Notes: generated by a model from the letters alone, not told the origin. A DNA stretch of 53,138 nucleotides from Rhodobacterales bacterium (GCA_030540655.1 JAUNVT010000008.1:1-53138); one strand, 5' to 3'; counted from the stretch's first letter, positions 29,132 to 39,086 are shown. Numbers and translations: made by a program.

Positions 29132-31627
29132 TCACAGCCCGAGGAATGGCGCAGTTCGGCTTGCCTTTGACGTCGCCACAACCGCAGGCGGCCCGGCCGC
29201 GACGACAGTGCCGCCTTCACTTCCGGCGCCGGGCCCGATGTCGATGATCCAGTCGCTGGCTCTGGCCACCAGCATGTCATGTTCGACCATGATGACCGAA
29301 TTGCCAGCTGCGACGAGCCCGTTCAGTTGTGCCATCAGCATAGTCACATCCGCAGGGTGCAACCCGGTGGTTGGCTCATCCAGCACATAAAGCGTGTCAC
29401 TGCGCCCGGCGCGCTGCAGCTCGGTTGCCAGCTTGATCCGCTGCGCTTCGCCGCCTGACAGCTCGGTCGCGGGTTGCCCGAGCCGCAGATAGCCCAGACC
29501 GACATGGATAAGCGCCGCAAGAGCCCGCAGGACCGCAGGCTCATCCGCGAAGAACGCGTGGGCCATATCAACCGTGAGGTCGAGCACTTCGGCAATGTTC
29601 TTGTCGCGGTAGGTAATCTCCAGCGTTTTGGCATTATAACGTTGGCCGTGGCATAGCGGACAAGGCGCATAGACGCTGGGCAGGAACAGCAGTTCTACGC
29701 TGACAAAACCCGCGCCCTCGCAATTTGCGCAGCGGCCCTTGGCGACGTTGAAAGAAAAGCGTCCTGCGTCGTATTTTCGCGCTTTCGCTGCGGGCGTGGC
29801 CGCGAACAGGCGCCGGACATGATCAAACAGGCCGGTATAGGTGGCAAGGTTGGATCGCGGCGTTCGGCCGATCGGCTTCTGATCCACCATGACCAGACGC
29901 CGGACGCGCTCCATCCCGCCGGTGATCTGCCCGCCGATCTGGGCCTGCGGCTCTTGTTCCAGAAGCTCAGTCTCGTCACTTGGGGTCTCCATGGGCTTCT
30001 TGTTCCCAAGCGCTTCGCCGACAAGTTCAACAAGGGCCTGACTCACAAGGCTCGATTTGCCCGATCCGGAGACGCCGGTGACTGTTGTCAAAACCCCAAG
30101 AGGAAACTCCGCGTCCAGCCCGCGCAGATTATTGCGCTCGATCCCCGCCAGTGTGAGCCAGCCTTTCGGGTGCCTCGGCGTACGCCCCGCCGAGATATCG
30201 GGTGAGAACAGATGGAGAGCGGTTTTCGATTCCCTTGCGCCTCCGAGACCGCCTGCCGGGCCATTATAGACAACTTCCCCGCCATGCGTTCCGGCGCCGG
30301 GGCCGATATCGACGATCCAATCGGCGTGCCTTATGACGCTGGCATCATGCTCCACCACAAAGAGCGAATTGCCCGCGCCTTTCAGATCGTCCAGCGCCCC
30401 CAGCAAGGCTTGGGTATCCGCAGGGTGCAGCCCGGCGGATGGCTCATCCAGGACATAGATCACGCCGAATAGTTGCGAGCGTATCTGGGTCGCCAGCCTC
30501 AGCCTTTGCAATTCGCCCGGGGACAAGGTTGGCGTGCTGCGCTCCAACGAAAGATAGCCCAGCCCGAGCGTGGTCAGCGCCTCGACGCGGGCCAGAATAT
30601 CACTGGCGATACGCTGCGCCACAATTGCCTTTTCCGGATGCAGATTGCCCGCGCCCGGTGCGCCGGTGGCCGCGCCCCGCAACCTTTTGGCCAGTTCGCT
30701 CAGCGTCAACTGGGACAGCTCTCCGATATCCAGCCCGGCAAATCTCACCGAAAGCGATGCACGCTTCAGCTTCTTGCCATAACATTCAGGACATTCAGAA
30801 ATCTGCATGAATTGCGACACACGTTTCTTGGTGCGCTGGCTTTGCGTTGTCGCAAATGAATGCAGCACATAGCGCCTGGCGCTCGTGAACGTGCCCATAT
30901 AGCTGGGCGACATGTCCCGTTGCCTTGCTATCCGCGTCTGCTGTGGGCTGAGCCCGGCATAAACCGGCTCGACGGGTGTTTCATCGGTAAACAGGATCCA
31001 GTCACGCAGCTTCTTGGGCAGGTTCTTCCACGGAATGTCGATATCGTGACCCAGAGAGACAAGGATATCACGCAGGTTCTGCCCCTGCCACGCAGGTGGC
31101 CAGGCGGCGACAGCGCGCTCGCGGATGGTTTTGGTGTCGTCCGGAACAAGCAGTTTTTCAGTCACTTCAAACACCCGGCCGATGCCGTGGCAGCGCGGGC
31201 AAGCGCCGTCGGGCGTGTTGGGCGAAAATGCATCGGCATAGAGCATCGGCTGTCCGGGCGGATACTCCCCGGCCCGTGAATAAAGCATGCGCAGGCCGTT
31301 TGAAATCGTCGTCACGCTGCCAACAGAAGAGCGCGCCGATGGCGTTCCGCGTTGCTGCTGAAGCGCGACCGCCGGTGGAAGCCCCTCGATGGAATCGACA
31401 TCCGGCTCTCCAACCTGATCGATCAGCCGCCGCGCATAGGGCGATACGGAATCCAGATACCGGCGTTGCGATTCCGCGAATAACGTGCCGAAAGCAAGCG
31501 AGGATTTTCCCGAACCCGAAATACCCGTAAACACCACCAGCGCGTTGCGCGGCACATCAAGGTCGATATTTTTCAGATTGTGGACCCGCGCGCCCCGTAC
31601 CTGAATGCAGTGATCGGGATCGCACAC
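29132..31627 (-). CDS. UvrA-like ABC ATPase, class II (no UvrB-binding region)
   Basis: The 831-residue protein has two UvrA-type ABC modules: Walker [10 protein letters not shown] (35-43) with signature LSPGELQRL and [11 protein letters not shown], and Walker [10 protein letters not shown] (about 517-525) with LSGGEAQRI and [12 protein letters not shown]. Zinc-type Cys pairs appear in [27 protein letters not shown] and CPLCHGQRY. Canonical UvrA is about 940-960 residues. Here the UvrB-interaction segment after [10 protein letters not shown] is missing and the chain jumps to DGACPRCHG. Such UvrA2/DrrC-like proteins are linked to DNA-binding drug tolerance, not proven excision repair. No uvrB is near. 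Confidence 0.92.
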   Translation of the reverse strand: MCDPDHCIQVRGARVHNLKNIDLDVPRNALVVFTGISGSGKSSLAFGTLFAESQRRYLDSVSPYARRLIDQVGEPDVDSIEGLPPAVALQQQRGTPSARSSVGSVTTISNGLRMLYSRAGEYPPGQPMLYADAFSPNTPDGACPRCHGIGRVFEVTEKLLVPDDTKTIRERAVAAWPPAWQGQNLRDILVSLGHDIDIPWKNLPKKLRDWILFTDETPVEPVYAGLSPQQTRIARQRDMSPSYMGTFTSARRYVLHSFATTQSQRTKKRVSQFMQISECPECYGKKLKRASLSVRFAGLDIGELSQLTLSELAKRLRGAATGAPGAGNLHPEKAIVAQRIASDILARVEALTTLGLGYLSLERSTPTLSPGELQRLRLATQIRSQLFGVIYVLDEPSAGLHPADTQALLGALDDLKGAGNSLFVVEHDASVIRHADWIVDIGPGAGTHGGEVVYNGPAGGLGGARESKTALHLFSPDISAGRTPRHPKGWLTLAGIERNNLRGLDAEFPLGVLTTVTGVSGSGKSSLVSQALVELVGEALGNKKPMETPSDETELLEQEPQAQIGGQITGGMERVRRLVMVDQKPIGRTPRSNLATYTGLFDHVRRLFAATPAAKARKYDAGRFSFNVAKGRCANCEGAGFVSVELLFLPSVYAPCPLCHGQRYNAKTLEITYRDKNIAEVLDLTVDMAHAFFADEPAVLRALAALIHVGLGYLRLGQPATELSGGEAQRIKLATELQRAGRSDTLYVLDEPTTGLHPADVTMLMAQLNGLVAAGNSVIMVEHDMLVARASDWIIDIGPGAGSEGGTVVAAGPPAVVATSKASRTAPFLGL

Positions 31628-31739
31628 GATGCTTGAAAATTCATATTCGGAAATGGATTTGGCCTCGTCTCTCTTGGGGTGATGGTCGAACTGGACCGGT
31701 CAGCAAATCCAGATCACGCCCTGACCCGCTGCATAAAAA

Positions 31740-32603
31740 TTACAGATCGCGGCCCGAGAATGTATCACAAGCGCTCAACTCCCCGCCGTCATATCCGCGC
31801 GCAAACCACTTTGATCGCTGCTGCGACGTGCCATGCGTAAAACTGTGGGGGTTCGGATTTCGGCCCGCGTTGCGTTGCAAGGTGTCATCGCCGATCTGGC
31901 GCGCTGCATTCACCGCCTCGTCCAGATCCCCGGGCTCAAGCGAGCCGAACTCTTCCTGAGCCGAGCGCGCCCAGATGCCCGCCATGCAGTCTGCCTGCAA
32001 TTCTATCCGCACCGACAGCGCGTTGCTGTCCGCCTGCGAAACCTGCTGCCGCAATCCATTGACCTTGCTTAATATCCCCAGCTCATCCTGGACATGATGC
32101 GCAACTTCATGCGCGACGACATAGGCCGAGGCGAAATCACCCTTGGCGCCCAGCCTTTGTTCCATTGTCGTAAAAAACGCTGTGTCGAGATAGACTTTCT
32201 GATCCTGGGGGCAGTAGAATGGCCCCGACGCGCTGCCGGCATCGCCGCAGGGCGATCTTGTGATGCCCTTGAACAGAACAAGCGTCGGCGGATTATATGT
32301 TCGATCAAGCTGCGTCTCGAATACCTTGGTCCAGACCTCCTCGGTATCGGCAAGGGTGACGGACACAAATTGGGCCGCGTCTTCATCGGCTTGGGTGATC
32401 GGCGCGGATTGCGATACGGATCCGCCGGGCTGGTCGTCCAACAAGGGCGTAAGGTCAACGCCGAAGAAGTATCCCACGACGACGATCGCCAGAACTCCAA
32501 GCCCGCCGGCCCCGCCGAGCCGGACGACGCCCCCGCGCCCTCCACCGCCCGATCTGCGGCGATCCTCGATATTGCTGCTTCCCCGTCTGCCCTGCCATCT
32601 CAT
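31740..32603 (-). CDS. ypfJ: Neutral zinc metallopeptidase, YpfJ family
   Basis: The 287-residue protein has a basic N-terminal tail (RWQGRRGSSNIEDRRRSGGGG), one transmembrane helix (about 33-50), a variable linker and a zincin domain. The zinc motif HEVAHH has H165, E166 and H169. GPFYCPQDQKVYLD, ELQADCMAGIWA and the C-terminal HGTSQQRSKWFARGYDGG also match YpfJ/DUF2342-type peptidases. Physiological substrates are unknown. I chose the ATG at 32603 because the 40 residues upstream in frame are not family-like. Confidence 0.92.
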   Translation of the reverse strand: MRWQGRRGSSNIEDRRRSGGGGRGGVVRLGGAGGLGVLAIVVVGYFFGVDLTPLLDDQPGGSVSQSAPITQADEDAAQFVSVTLADTEEVWTKVFETQLDRTYNPPTLVLFKGITRSPCGDAGSASGPFYCPQDQKVYLDTAFFTTMEQRLGAKGDFASAYVVAHEVAHHVQDELGILSKVNGLRQQVSQADSNALSVRIELQADCMAGIWARSAQEEFGSLEPGDLDEAVNAARQIGDDTLQRNAGRNPNPHSFTHGTSQQRSKWFARGYDGGELSACDTFSGRDL

Positions 32604-32770
32604 CGCTAACATCCCCACAAACGTTGCAAACATCATCTGGCCAGTTGAGTTCCTGGACAGGACATCTTTGACAGGGAAAGCCGCGCGTTTCCACGACCTT
32701 CTTTGCACCTGCCCGTCAGGCAATCACTTTGCTGTGCTTAGAGGAGCACTCTTTGCTCTGAGAGGGGATG

Positions 32771-32868
32771 GGGTGAGAGGCTGGACAACGACCCAAGCGG
32801 GGCTCGTTACGGCTGCTTCCTTCCGGATCTGACCGGGTTGGCGAGGCGCCTGCCCGCGCCAACCTCTC
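32771..32868 (-). ncRNA. ffs: Signal recognition particle RNA (4.5S type)
   Basis: On the minus strand the apical SRP domain is unmistakable: GGTCAGATCCGGAAGGAAGC followed by AGCC, nearly the same as E. coli 4.5S RNA and containing the Ffh-binding symmetric and asymmetric loops around the GGAA tetraloop. The ends GAGAGG (32868-32863) and CCTCTC (32780-32775) pair to close a roughly 98-nt hairpin, followed by an ACCCC tail. With Ffh and FtsY it targets membrane proteins. A promoter fits exactly upstream (TTGCCA, 17 nt, TAGGTT, 7 nt to G32868). Confidence 0.95.
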
Positions 32869-32875
32869 ATGTATC

Positions 32876-32904
32876 AACCTAATGCATATGCCGCGCTTTG
32901 GCAA
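32876..32904 (-). promoter_or_regulatory. Predicted sigma-70 promoter of ffs
   Basis: TTGCCA (32904-32899) and TAGGTT (32881-32876) are separated by 17 nt. Seven nt later comes G32868, the first base of the closed SRP RNA stem. Spacing and agreement with the folded RNA end support it. TAGGTT is a weak -10 match. Confidence 0.6.
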
Positions 32905-32924
32905 GAGAACGCGGCATATGCATT
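32881..32924. repeat. Perfect 15-bp inverted repeat flanking the ffs -35 element
   Basis: AATGCATATGCCGCG (32881-32895) is exactly complementary to CGCGGCATATGCATT (32910-32924) across a 14-nt spacer. The spacer contains the predicted ffs -35 box. The arms are AT/GC mixed with no T-run, so an operator is more likely than a terminator. Each arm also contains the 8-bp palindrome GCATATGC. Confidence 0.8.
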
Positions 32925-33416
32925 TCCGTGGCGGCTGGTCTCGTCATACTTGCGTGGAGCGTCTGTCCATGCGCCATGGGCGAGGGACCTGAAAAAGCCG
33001 GGTAACGTACCGATCGGGCCGAGGATCCGACGATCATGGCCAATGAGCGCAGGTTCAACTTTCGGACGGGTCTTGCACTTGGGACAGTGGGCGTGACCAT
33101 TGCGGTGAAGAGGGTATCTGGCGATCTCTCGCCGACATGGGCCGCCAAGGGGGCGACCAGCCTGTCCCTGATCGCGACGATCGCCGTCTGTCAGACTGCG
33201 CCACGGCAGGCGCACCAGCCCCATCAACGCCTGACCTGCCGCAGCGCCGGGCCGTCAGGATCGAGAGCTTCAACCGCCTCGCGGCGCAGCTGACAGTTGT
33301 TACTTTGGGCACGGGCGCGATATTATGGACGTTATGACCGGCCCTGCGGTTTACGCCCGCGCGCCGCGCGCCTACCTTGGCGGCCAGACCTCACCCGATT
33401 CACGCAGGCGTCCCAA

Positions 33417-35171
33417 ATGACCGACACAGCCCCATCCAGCTACCGCGTTCTGGCGCGGAAATATCGGCCCGAAACCTTTGCCGATCTGGTCGGCCAGGAT
33501 GCGATGGTGCGCACGCTGAAAAACGCATTCAAGGCGGATCGCATTGCGCAGGCCTTTATCATGACCGGTATCCGCGGCACCGGCAAGACAACCACCGCGC
33601 GCATCATCGCCAAGGGCATGAACTGCATCGGTCCGGATGGTCAAGGCGGTCCCACCACTGAACCCTGCGGCGTCTGCGAGCATTGCGTTGCCATCATGGA
33701 AGGGCGCCATGTCGATGTGATGGAAATGGACGCGGCCAGCCATACTGGCGTGCAGAACATCCGCGACGCAATCATCGAAACGGTCAGCTATTGCGCCGCC
33801 AGCGCCCGGTACAAGATTTTCATCATCGACGAGGTGCACATGCTCAGCACCTCGGCCTTCAACGCGCTTTTGAAAACGCTGGAAGAGCCGCCGGCGCATG
33901 TGAAATTCATCTTTGCGACCACCGAGATCCGCAAGGTGCCGGTGACGGTGCTCAGCCGCTGCCAGCGGTTCGATCTGCGCCGGATCGAGCCTGAGGTGAT
34001 GCTGAAACTGGTCCGCCGCCTTGCCGATGCCGAAGGAGCGGATATCACCGATGACGCACTGGCGCTGATCGTGCGCGCCGCCGAAGGGTCGGCCCGGGAT
34101 GCCACGTCGCTGCTGGATCAGGCCATCAGCCACGGCGCGGGCCAGACCGGTGCGGATCAGGTGCGCGCCATGCTGGGCCTCGCGGACCGGGGCCGCGTGC
34201 TGGACCTGTTCGATCTGATCCTGAAGGGAGACGCGGCAGGCGCGCTCACCGAACTGGGCGCGCAGTATTCCGATGGGGCCGATCCGCTGGCCGTGTTGCG
34301 CGATCTGGCTGAAATCACCCACTGGACATCGGTGATCAAGATCACCCCCGAAGCGGCCGACGACCCCACTATCGGTCCGGATGAGCGCGCCCGGGGCTTG
34401 GCCATGGCCGAGGCCTTGCCGATGCGGGTGCTGACCCGGATGTGGCAGATGCTGCTGAAGGCGCTGGAAGAGGTTTCTGCCGCCCCCAACGCCATGATGG
34501 CCGCCGAAATGGCCGTCATCCGCCTGACCCATGTGGCCGATCTGCCCAGCCCCGAGGATTTGCTGCGCAAGCTGCAAAATACCCCCGTGCCCGTTTTATC
34601 CCCCGCCACCGGCAACCGCCCTGCCCCCTCGGGAGGCGTCACGGCGACACCCGCGCAAAGCCCGGCGGCCCCGCACCCCTCCGGGAACGGCGGCGGGCAA
34701 ACCTTGGCGATCGCGGCGGATGAGGAACACGCGCTGGCGCATTATCCGACCTTTCACCACGTGGTCGAGCTGATCCGCAGCAATCGCGATGTGAAGCTGC
34801 TGGTTGAGGTGGAGACTTGCGTCCAGTTGGCCGCCTACCGCCCCGGCCGCATCGAGTTCGTGCCGACCGAAGATGCCCCGCCCGATCTCGCCCAGCGCCT
34901 CGGCGCCGCGCTTGGGCGCTGGACGGGCAACCGGTGGGCGGTGACGCTGGTCAATGAGGGCGGCGCGCAAACTATTGCAGGCATTCGTGATGCCGAGGAT
35001 CTGGAGCTGAAAGCACAGGCGCGCCAGCATCCTCTGGTTCAGGCCGTCATCGAGGCGTTCCCCGGCGCAGAAATTCTGGAAATCCGCACTGCCCGCCAGT
35101 TTGTGAATGCCGCCGCCGCTGATGCGCTGCCAGAGGTCGAGGATGAATGGGACCCGTTCGAAGAGGACTGA
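33417..35171 (+). CDS. dnaX: DNA polymerase III subunit gamma/tau
   Basis: The 584-residue clamp-loader ATPase has Walker A GIRGTGKTT with K57, zinc ligands C70, C84, C87 and C90, Walker B FIIDEVHMLS and the SRC sensor/Arg-finger (VTVLSRCQRFDLRRI). Domain III is followed by a Pro/Ala/Gly linker (about 390-440) and a tau-type C-terminal part ending EVEDEWDPFEED, which in homologues contacts polymerase alpha and helicase. The ATG at 33417 gives the family N-terminus YRVLARKYRPETFADLVGQ. It is followed by ybaB and recR, the common order. Confidence 0.96.
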   Translation: MTDTAPSSYRVLARKYRPETFADLVGQDAMVRTLKNAFKADRIAQAFIMTGIRGTGKTTTARIIAKGMNCIGPDGQGGPTTEPCGVCEHCVAIMEGRHVDVMEMDAASHTGVQNIRDAIIETVSYCAASARYKIFIIDEVHMLSTSAFNALLKTLEEPPAHVKFIFATTEIRKVPVTVLSRCQRFDLRRIEPEVMLKLVRRLADAEGADITDDALALIVRAAEGSARDATSLLDQAISHGAGQTGADQVRAMLGLADRGRVLDLFDLILKGDAAGALTELGAQYSDGADPLAVLRDLAEITHWTSVIKITPEAADDPTIGPDERARGLAMAEALPMRVLTRMWQMLLKALEEVSAAPNAMMAAEMAVIRLTHVADLPSPEDLLRKLQNTPVPVLSPATGNRPAPSGGVTATPAQSPAAPHPSGNGGGQTLAIAADEEHALAHYPTFHHVVELIRSNRDVKLLVEVETCVQLAAYRPGRIEFVPTEDAPPDLAQRLGAALGRWTGNRWAVTLVNEGGAQTIAGIRDAEDLELKAQARQHPLVQAVIEAFPGAEILEIRTARQFVNAAAADALPEVEDEWDPFEED

Positions 35172-35244
35172 CCCCCGCGCCCTTGTCCGCGCAGTCGCGC
35201 ACCTCTATCTACGACCAAACCGCTTCACTTAACGGAGACAAGAT

Positions 35245-35589
35245 ATGTTCAAGGGACTGGGCCAGATGGGCGACATGGCCAAGATGATGAAGGCCGCGCA
35301 GGAAATGCAAACGAAAATGGCTGCGCTTCAGGAAGAAATGCACAGCCTGACCGTTACTGGCGAATCGGGCGCGGGTCTGGTCAAGGCGGTCGCCACCTGC
35401 AAGGGCGAGCTGAAAAGCCTCGACATCGATCCCTCCATATTTTCTGGCGATGACAAGGAAGTGGTTGAGGATCTGATCCTTGCGGCGATCAAGGATGCTC
35501 AGGGCAAGGCCAGCGACCGCGCCCAGGAAGAAATGGGCAAGCTGACCGAGGGCATGGGCCTGCCCAAGGATATGAAGCTGCCTTTCTAG
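35245..35589 (+). CDS. ybaB: YbaB/EbfC family nucleoid-associated protein
   Basis: The 114-residue protein has the Met/Lys-rich N-terminal helix ([22 protein letters not shown]) and the conserved [25 protein letters not shown] core with [14 protein letters not shown]. YbaB/EbfC forms a tweezer-like dimer that binds DNA. Its gene sits between dnaX and recR in many bacteria, as here. SD GGAG precedes the ATG by 8 nt. Confidence 0.95.
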   Translation: MFKGLGQMGDMAKMMKAAQEMQTKMAALQEEMHSLTVTGESGAGLVKAVATCKGELKSLDIDPSIFSGDDKEVVEDLILAAIKDAQGKASDRAQEEMGKLTEGMGLPKDMKLPF

Positions 35590-35642
35590 GCACAACTGCG
35601 CGCCTTCTATACCTCGCCCTCCGCATCCAGGATTTCCCCTGC

Positions 35643-36236
35643 GTGACCTCGAACCGCGATATCGATACCCTCATCCAGATGATGGCCAAGCTGCCGGGCC
35701 TTGGTCCGCGCTCGGCGCGGCGCGCTGTCCTGCACCTGATCGCCAAGCGCGAGCTGAAGCTGATGCCCTTGGCGGATATGATGCAATCTGTCGCGGCCAC
35801 CGCGCGCGAATGTGCGGTCTGCGGCAATATCGGCACGTCAGAGGTTTGCGATATATGCCGCGCCTCCAAGCGCGCAAATGGCCTGCTTTGCGTGGTCGAG
35901 GATGTGGCTGACCTCTGGGCGATGGAGCGGGGCGGCGCGTTTCAGGGCCGCTACCATGTCCTCGGTGGCACGCTCAGTGCGCTGGATCGAATCGGGCCAG
36001 AGCAGCTGCGCATCCCCGCGCTGATCGCCCGGATCGAGGCGGAGAGCATCAGCGAAATCATCCTTGCCTTGGGCGCCACGATCGACGGGCAGACCACCGC
36101 CCATTATATCGCGGACCAGATCGAGGGGCATGTGCGCCTGACCACGCTGGCCCAGGGCGTGCCCATCGGCGGGGATCTGGATTATCTTGATGACGGCACG
36201 ATCAGCGCGGCCCTCAGCGCGCGGCGGGCGCTCTAG
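35643..36236 (+). CDS. recR: Recombination mediator protein RecR
   Basis: The 197-residue protein has the helix-hairpin-helix [16 protein letters not shown] (about 17-32), a zinc finger with C57, C60, C69 and C72, and a Toprim domain ([29 protein letters not shown]). With RecO it loads RecA on SSB-coated gaps. The start is GTG at 35643, giving the standard N-terminus after a short leader. It converges on the DUF4139 gene 12 bp away. Confidence 0.96.
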   Translation: MTSNRDIDTLIQMMAKLPGLGPRSARRAVLHLIAKRELKLMPLADMMQSVAATARECAVCGNIGTSEVCDICRASKRANGLLCVVEDVADLWAMERGGAFQGRYHVLGGTLSALDRIGPEQLRIPALIARIEAESISEIILALGATIDGQTTAHYIADQIEGHVRLTTLAQGVPIGGDLDYLDDGTISAALSARRAL

Positions 36237-36248
36237 GCGCGGGGCCGC

Positions 36249-37865
36249 CTAGTCAAGCACCTTGTCCTCGGGCCATTTCATCTCATGCTCCAGCGTGATG
36301 GTCTGGGTTGCATTCGCCGCGAGGTCAAATTCCCACGCCAGGATTCCCCGCTGTCCATCCACATCCGTCTGGGCCGGACGGGGATCAGCCTGCCAATTGA
36401 TCTTAAGCTCCTCCTGCTCGGAATAGGGCACACGGTCCAGCAGCCGGATTGCCCAAGGCTCAGCCGTCAGATTTTCGACAGCAATCTTCGCTGTCTCGGT
36501 CAGATCATTCGATTTGCGGATCAGGCCGCTGCCGCCCTCCTCGCGGTCCGGCACTGTCCGCGTCAGGCGCAGCCCCTCGATGGGACCAAAGGGCAGTTCG
36601 GCCTTCGCGCCTGCGGCGATAAGCTCGCCTGCGATCTGGCCGACATAGGTATCGTCCAGATAAAGGTTTGTCTGCCCCGGCAGAATCAACTCGTCCATGT
36701 CGTTGGTAAGATTGGCCATCAGATACGCCGTCTCGTCATAGAGCGGCACCGCGCGCGCCTCGATCCTTGCCTGCGTATCCAGATCGCCCAGCGCAATCCG
36801 CAGCGCGTCCGCCCCGGACGCGACAGAGGCAGGCGGCGCGTAACGATAGGTGACAGCCAGCCCGTCAAATTCCGCATCGGCCATGAATACGGGCGGCGCT
36901 GCGTCCATTCTCAAACTATTGGCTGCGCTCTCCAGCGCGCCCTCGGTCGCCTTGCGCATCAGTTGCACGGGATCACCGATCCGGCGCAGCATCGGGTCGA
37001 TCACGCTGGGCGTCGTCCGTTCGCCGGGGCGCACCGTCGAGAGGGTCAGCGCGACATCCTTCCAGTTCTCCCCTGTGTTCTGCCGCACATAGGCTCCCCG
37101 CGCGATGGCCAGCGCGCCCGTGTCGCGTGTAAGCGTCATGTCATAAACCGGTGCCCAGCCCGCATCATAAACCTGATAGGTCACGCTCAGCGCGCCTTCG
37201 GTCGCGTCATCGGCGGTAATGGAAACCGCCAGAAGGGCACGCTCCGCATCCTCGGGCACCAGCGCGGCAAGCGCGCGGCGCGCCTCCTCCAGCGCCTCTT
37301 CCAGATCCTTCAGTCCGCGCGCGGCCTTTTCGGCATGTCGGCGCGCGTCATGCGCCGATTGCCGCGCCTCAAGCGTCTGCGCGCCGATCATCTGCACCAT
37401 GTCGCGCAAGGTGGCCACATCCTGCGCCGCCATGCCATCGCCCTGCCCCAGCCCGGTCAGAAAAGCAACCTGCGCATCGGCTGCATCGCTCACCAGCTTC
37501 AGCCGGGCAATATCGGCGCGCGCATCGCTCAGCGCATCCTCGCGCCGCGCCACCTCGGCCTCGGCTTCTGTGACGGCGCCGGACATGCGGTCGCCGCGCG
37601 GCGGCACGAAATCACGGCGCGTGGTGACCCCGCCCATCCGGGCGCCGGTCACCGTGACGCGGACCGATTGCAGATCGGTATTCTGTGGCAGGTCCAGCAG
37701 GATCAGATCATGCTGCCCGGACGGGGCGCTGAACGGCACACTGCGCTGAACGCTTGCGCCCTGCGGATAAAGCGTGACAGCGGACACCGCACTGGTCAGA
37801 GGAATATCGCCCGCCCAAAGGGTGGTGGGCAGGGCAAAGATGACAAGAAAATCAAGGGCACGCAT
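36249..37865 (-). CDS. DUF4139/DUF4140 (MuiA-like) envelope protein
   Basis: The 538-residue protein has a signal peptide (MRALDFLVIFALPTTLWAG), a DUF4140 N-terminal domain (AVSAVTLYPQGASVQRSVPF...DLPQNTDLQSVRV), a coiled-coil (about 95-195, EVARREDALSDARADIARLKL and similar) and the DUF4139 domain (VTYQVYDAGWAPVYDMTL, GENWKDVALTLSTVRPG). It is related to mucoidy-inhibitor A family proteins, whose molecular role is unknown. Secreted or periplasmic location is inferred from the leader. Confidence 0.88.
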   Translation of the reverse strand: MRALDFLVIFALPTTLWAGDIPLTSAVSAVTLYPQGASVQRSVPFSAPSGQHDLILLDLPQNTDLQSVRVTVTGARMGGVTTRRDFVPPRGDRMSGAVTEAEAEVARREDALSDARADIARLKLVSDAADAQVAFLTGLGQGDGMAAQDVATLRDMVQMIGAQTLEARQSAHDARRHAEKAARGLKDLEEALEEARRALAALVPEDAERALLAVSITADDATEGALSVTYQVYDAGWAPVYDMTLTRDTGALAIARGAYVRQNTGENWKDVALTLSTVRPGERTTPSVIDPMLRRIGDPVQLMRKATEGALESAANSLRMDAAPPVFMADAEFDGLAVTYRYAPPASVASGADALRIALGDLDTQARIEARAVPLYDETAYLMANLTNDMDELILPGQTNLYLDDTYVGQIAGELIAAGAKAELPFGPIEGLRLTRTVPDREEGGSGLIRKSNDLTETAKIAVENLTAEPWAIRLLDRVPYSEQEELKINWQADPRPAQTDVDGQRGILAWEFDLAANATQTITLEHEMKWPEDKVLD

Positions 37866-38022
37866 TCAACGGGTCTCCAGCCATTCGGCTGGTAGCTTTT
37901 GACGCGGCGGCGCGAATTGCAAGGAGTTTGGCCGCCCGCCGCCTCATGTCACGTTTTGTTTACAATGCGCCCGGCACCCGTCCCCGCAGAGCGCAATTTG
38001 CGGAGCCGGGGCTGCTGCACGA

Positions 38023-39045
38023 TCAGCCCTTTTTCAGAACCCGCTGGCCCAGCGTTTCGGCGATCTGCACCGCATTCAGCGCCGCGCCCTTGCGCAGGTT
38101 ATCCGACACGCACCAAAGGTTCAGACCGTTCTCGATCGTGCTGTCCTGACGGATGCGGCTGATGAAAGTGGCAAAATCGCCGACGCACTCGACGGGGGTC
38201 ACGTAACCGCCATCCTCGCGCTTGTCGATCACCATGATACCGGGCGCCTCGCGCAGGATATCGCGGGCCTCGTCCTCGTCCAGAAATTCCTCGAACTCGA
38301 TATTGATCGCTTCGGAATGGCCGACGAACACGGGGACGCGCACGCAGGTCGCGGTCACCTTGATCGCGGGGTCCATGATCTTCTTGGTCTCGGCGACCAT
38401 CTTCCACTCTTCCTTGGTGTCGCCGCTATCCATGAAAGCGTCGATATGGGGAATCACGTTGAAGGCGATCTGCTTGGTGAACTTGCGCGCCGGCTTGTCA
38501 TCGGTCGGGTTGTAGATCGATTTGGTCTGGTCCCACAGCTCGTCGATACCCTCCTTGCCCGCACCGGACACGGACTGATACGTACTGACCACGACGCGCT
38601 TGATCCGGGCACGGTCATGCAGTGGCTTCAGCGCCACGACCATCTGCGCGGTCGAGCAATTCGGGTTGGCGATGATGTTCTTCTTGTGAACCATCTCGAC
38701 CGCTTCAGGATTGACCTCCGGCACGACCAGCGGCACATCCGCGTCATAGCGGTAGAGCGAGCTGTTATCGATGACGATGCAGCCGGCTTTCGTCGCCTTG
38801 GGGGCATAAGTCTTGGTCGCGTCCGATCCGATGGCGAAGAGGGCAATATCAAAGCCGGTGAAATCAAAGGCGTCCAGATCCTTGGTTTTCAAGGTCTTGT
38901 CGCCATAGCTGACTTCTGTCCCGATGGATTTGCGGCTGGCCAGCACGACCAGCTCGTCGGCCGGGAAATGACGCTCGGCCAGAATGTTCAGCATTTCGCG
39001 GCCCACGTTGCCCGTGGCACCGACGACGGCGACCCTGTAGCCCAT
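38023..39045 (-). CDS. asd: Aspartate-semialdehyde dehydrogenase
   Basis: The 340-residue enzyme reduces aspartyl phosphate to aspartate semialdehyde with NADPH, the step after LysC. It has the nucleotide loop VVGATGNVGREML, IDNSSLYRYD, catalytic C130 in NPNCSTAQM, and the active-site region around TYQSVSGAGKEGIDEL with VFVGHSEAINIEF. Length matches the family. It is 41 bp downstream of the MFS gene on the same strand, so they may be co-transcribed, though an SD-containing leader (AGGAGT) stands before it. Confidence 0.97.
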   Translation of the reverse strand: MGYRVAVVGATGNVGREMLNILAERHFPADELVVLASRKSIGTEVSYGDKTLKTKDLDAFDFTGFDIALFAIGSDATKTYAPKATKAGCIVIDNSSLYRYDADVPLVVPEVNPEAVEMVHKKNIIANPNCSTAQMVVALKPLHDRARIKRVVVSTYQSVSGAGKEGIDELWDQTKSIYNPTDDKPARKFTKQIAFNVIPHIDAFMDSGDTKEEWKMVAETKKIMDPAIKVTATCVRVPVFVGHSEAINIEFEEFLDEDEARDILREAPGIMVIDKREDGGYVTPVECVGDFATFISRIRQDSTIENGLNLWCVSDNLRKGAALNAVQIAETLGQRVLKKG

Positions 39046-39086
39046 TCACTTTACTCCTGATAATATACGGTTTGGCTGCGGGCGTC

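Larger units (their letters stand above)
32869..33416. other. 548-bp region between ffs and dnaX with no supported gene
   Basis: Several ORFs of 66-117 codons exist on both strands (for example 33036-33293 plus, 32879-33148 minus), but none resembles a known family, and all are Arg/Pro/Ser-rich as chance frames in GC-rich DNA are. The left part holds the ffs promoter and a perfect 15-bp inverted repeat. The dnaX promoter should lie in the right part. A decayed gene is possible. Confidence 0.5.

Noticed and set aside
33036-33293. 85-codon plus-strand ORF between ffs and dnaX with a mildly hydrophobic start
   Set aside because: The C-terminal half is random-looking (Arg/Ser/Gln), no SD is well placed, and overlapping frames on the other strand are equally long. 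Insufficient support for a gene.
37875-37890. 6-bp hairpin CCAGCC-ATTC-GGCTGG upstream of the DUF4139 gene
   Set aside because: Short, no T-run and on the 5' side of the gene. Such hairpins are common by chance in GC-rich DNA.
36285-37895. 536-codon plus-strand ORF opposite the DUF4139 gene
   Set aside because: Basic, low-complexity shadow translation. The minus strand has a signal peptide and both DUF4140 and DUF4139 patterns.
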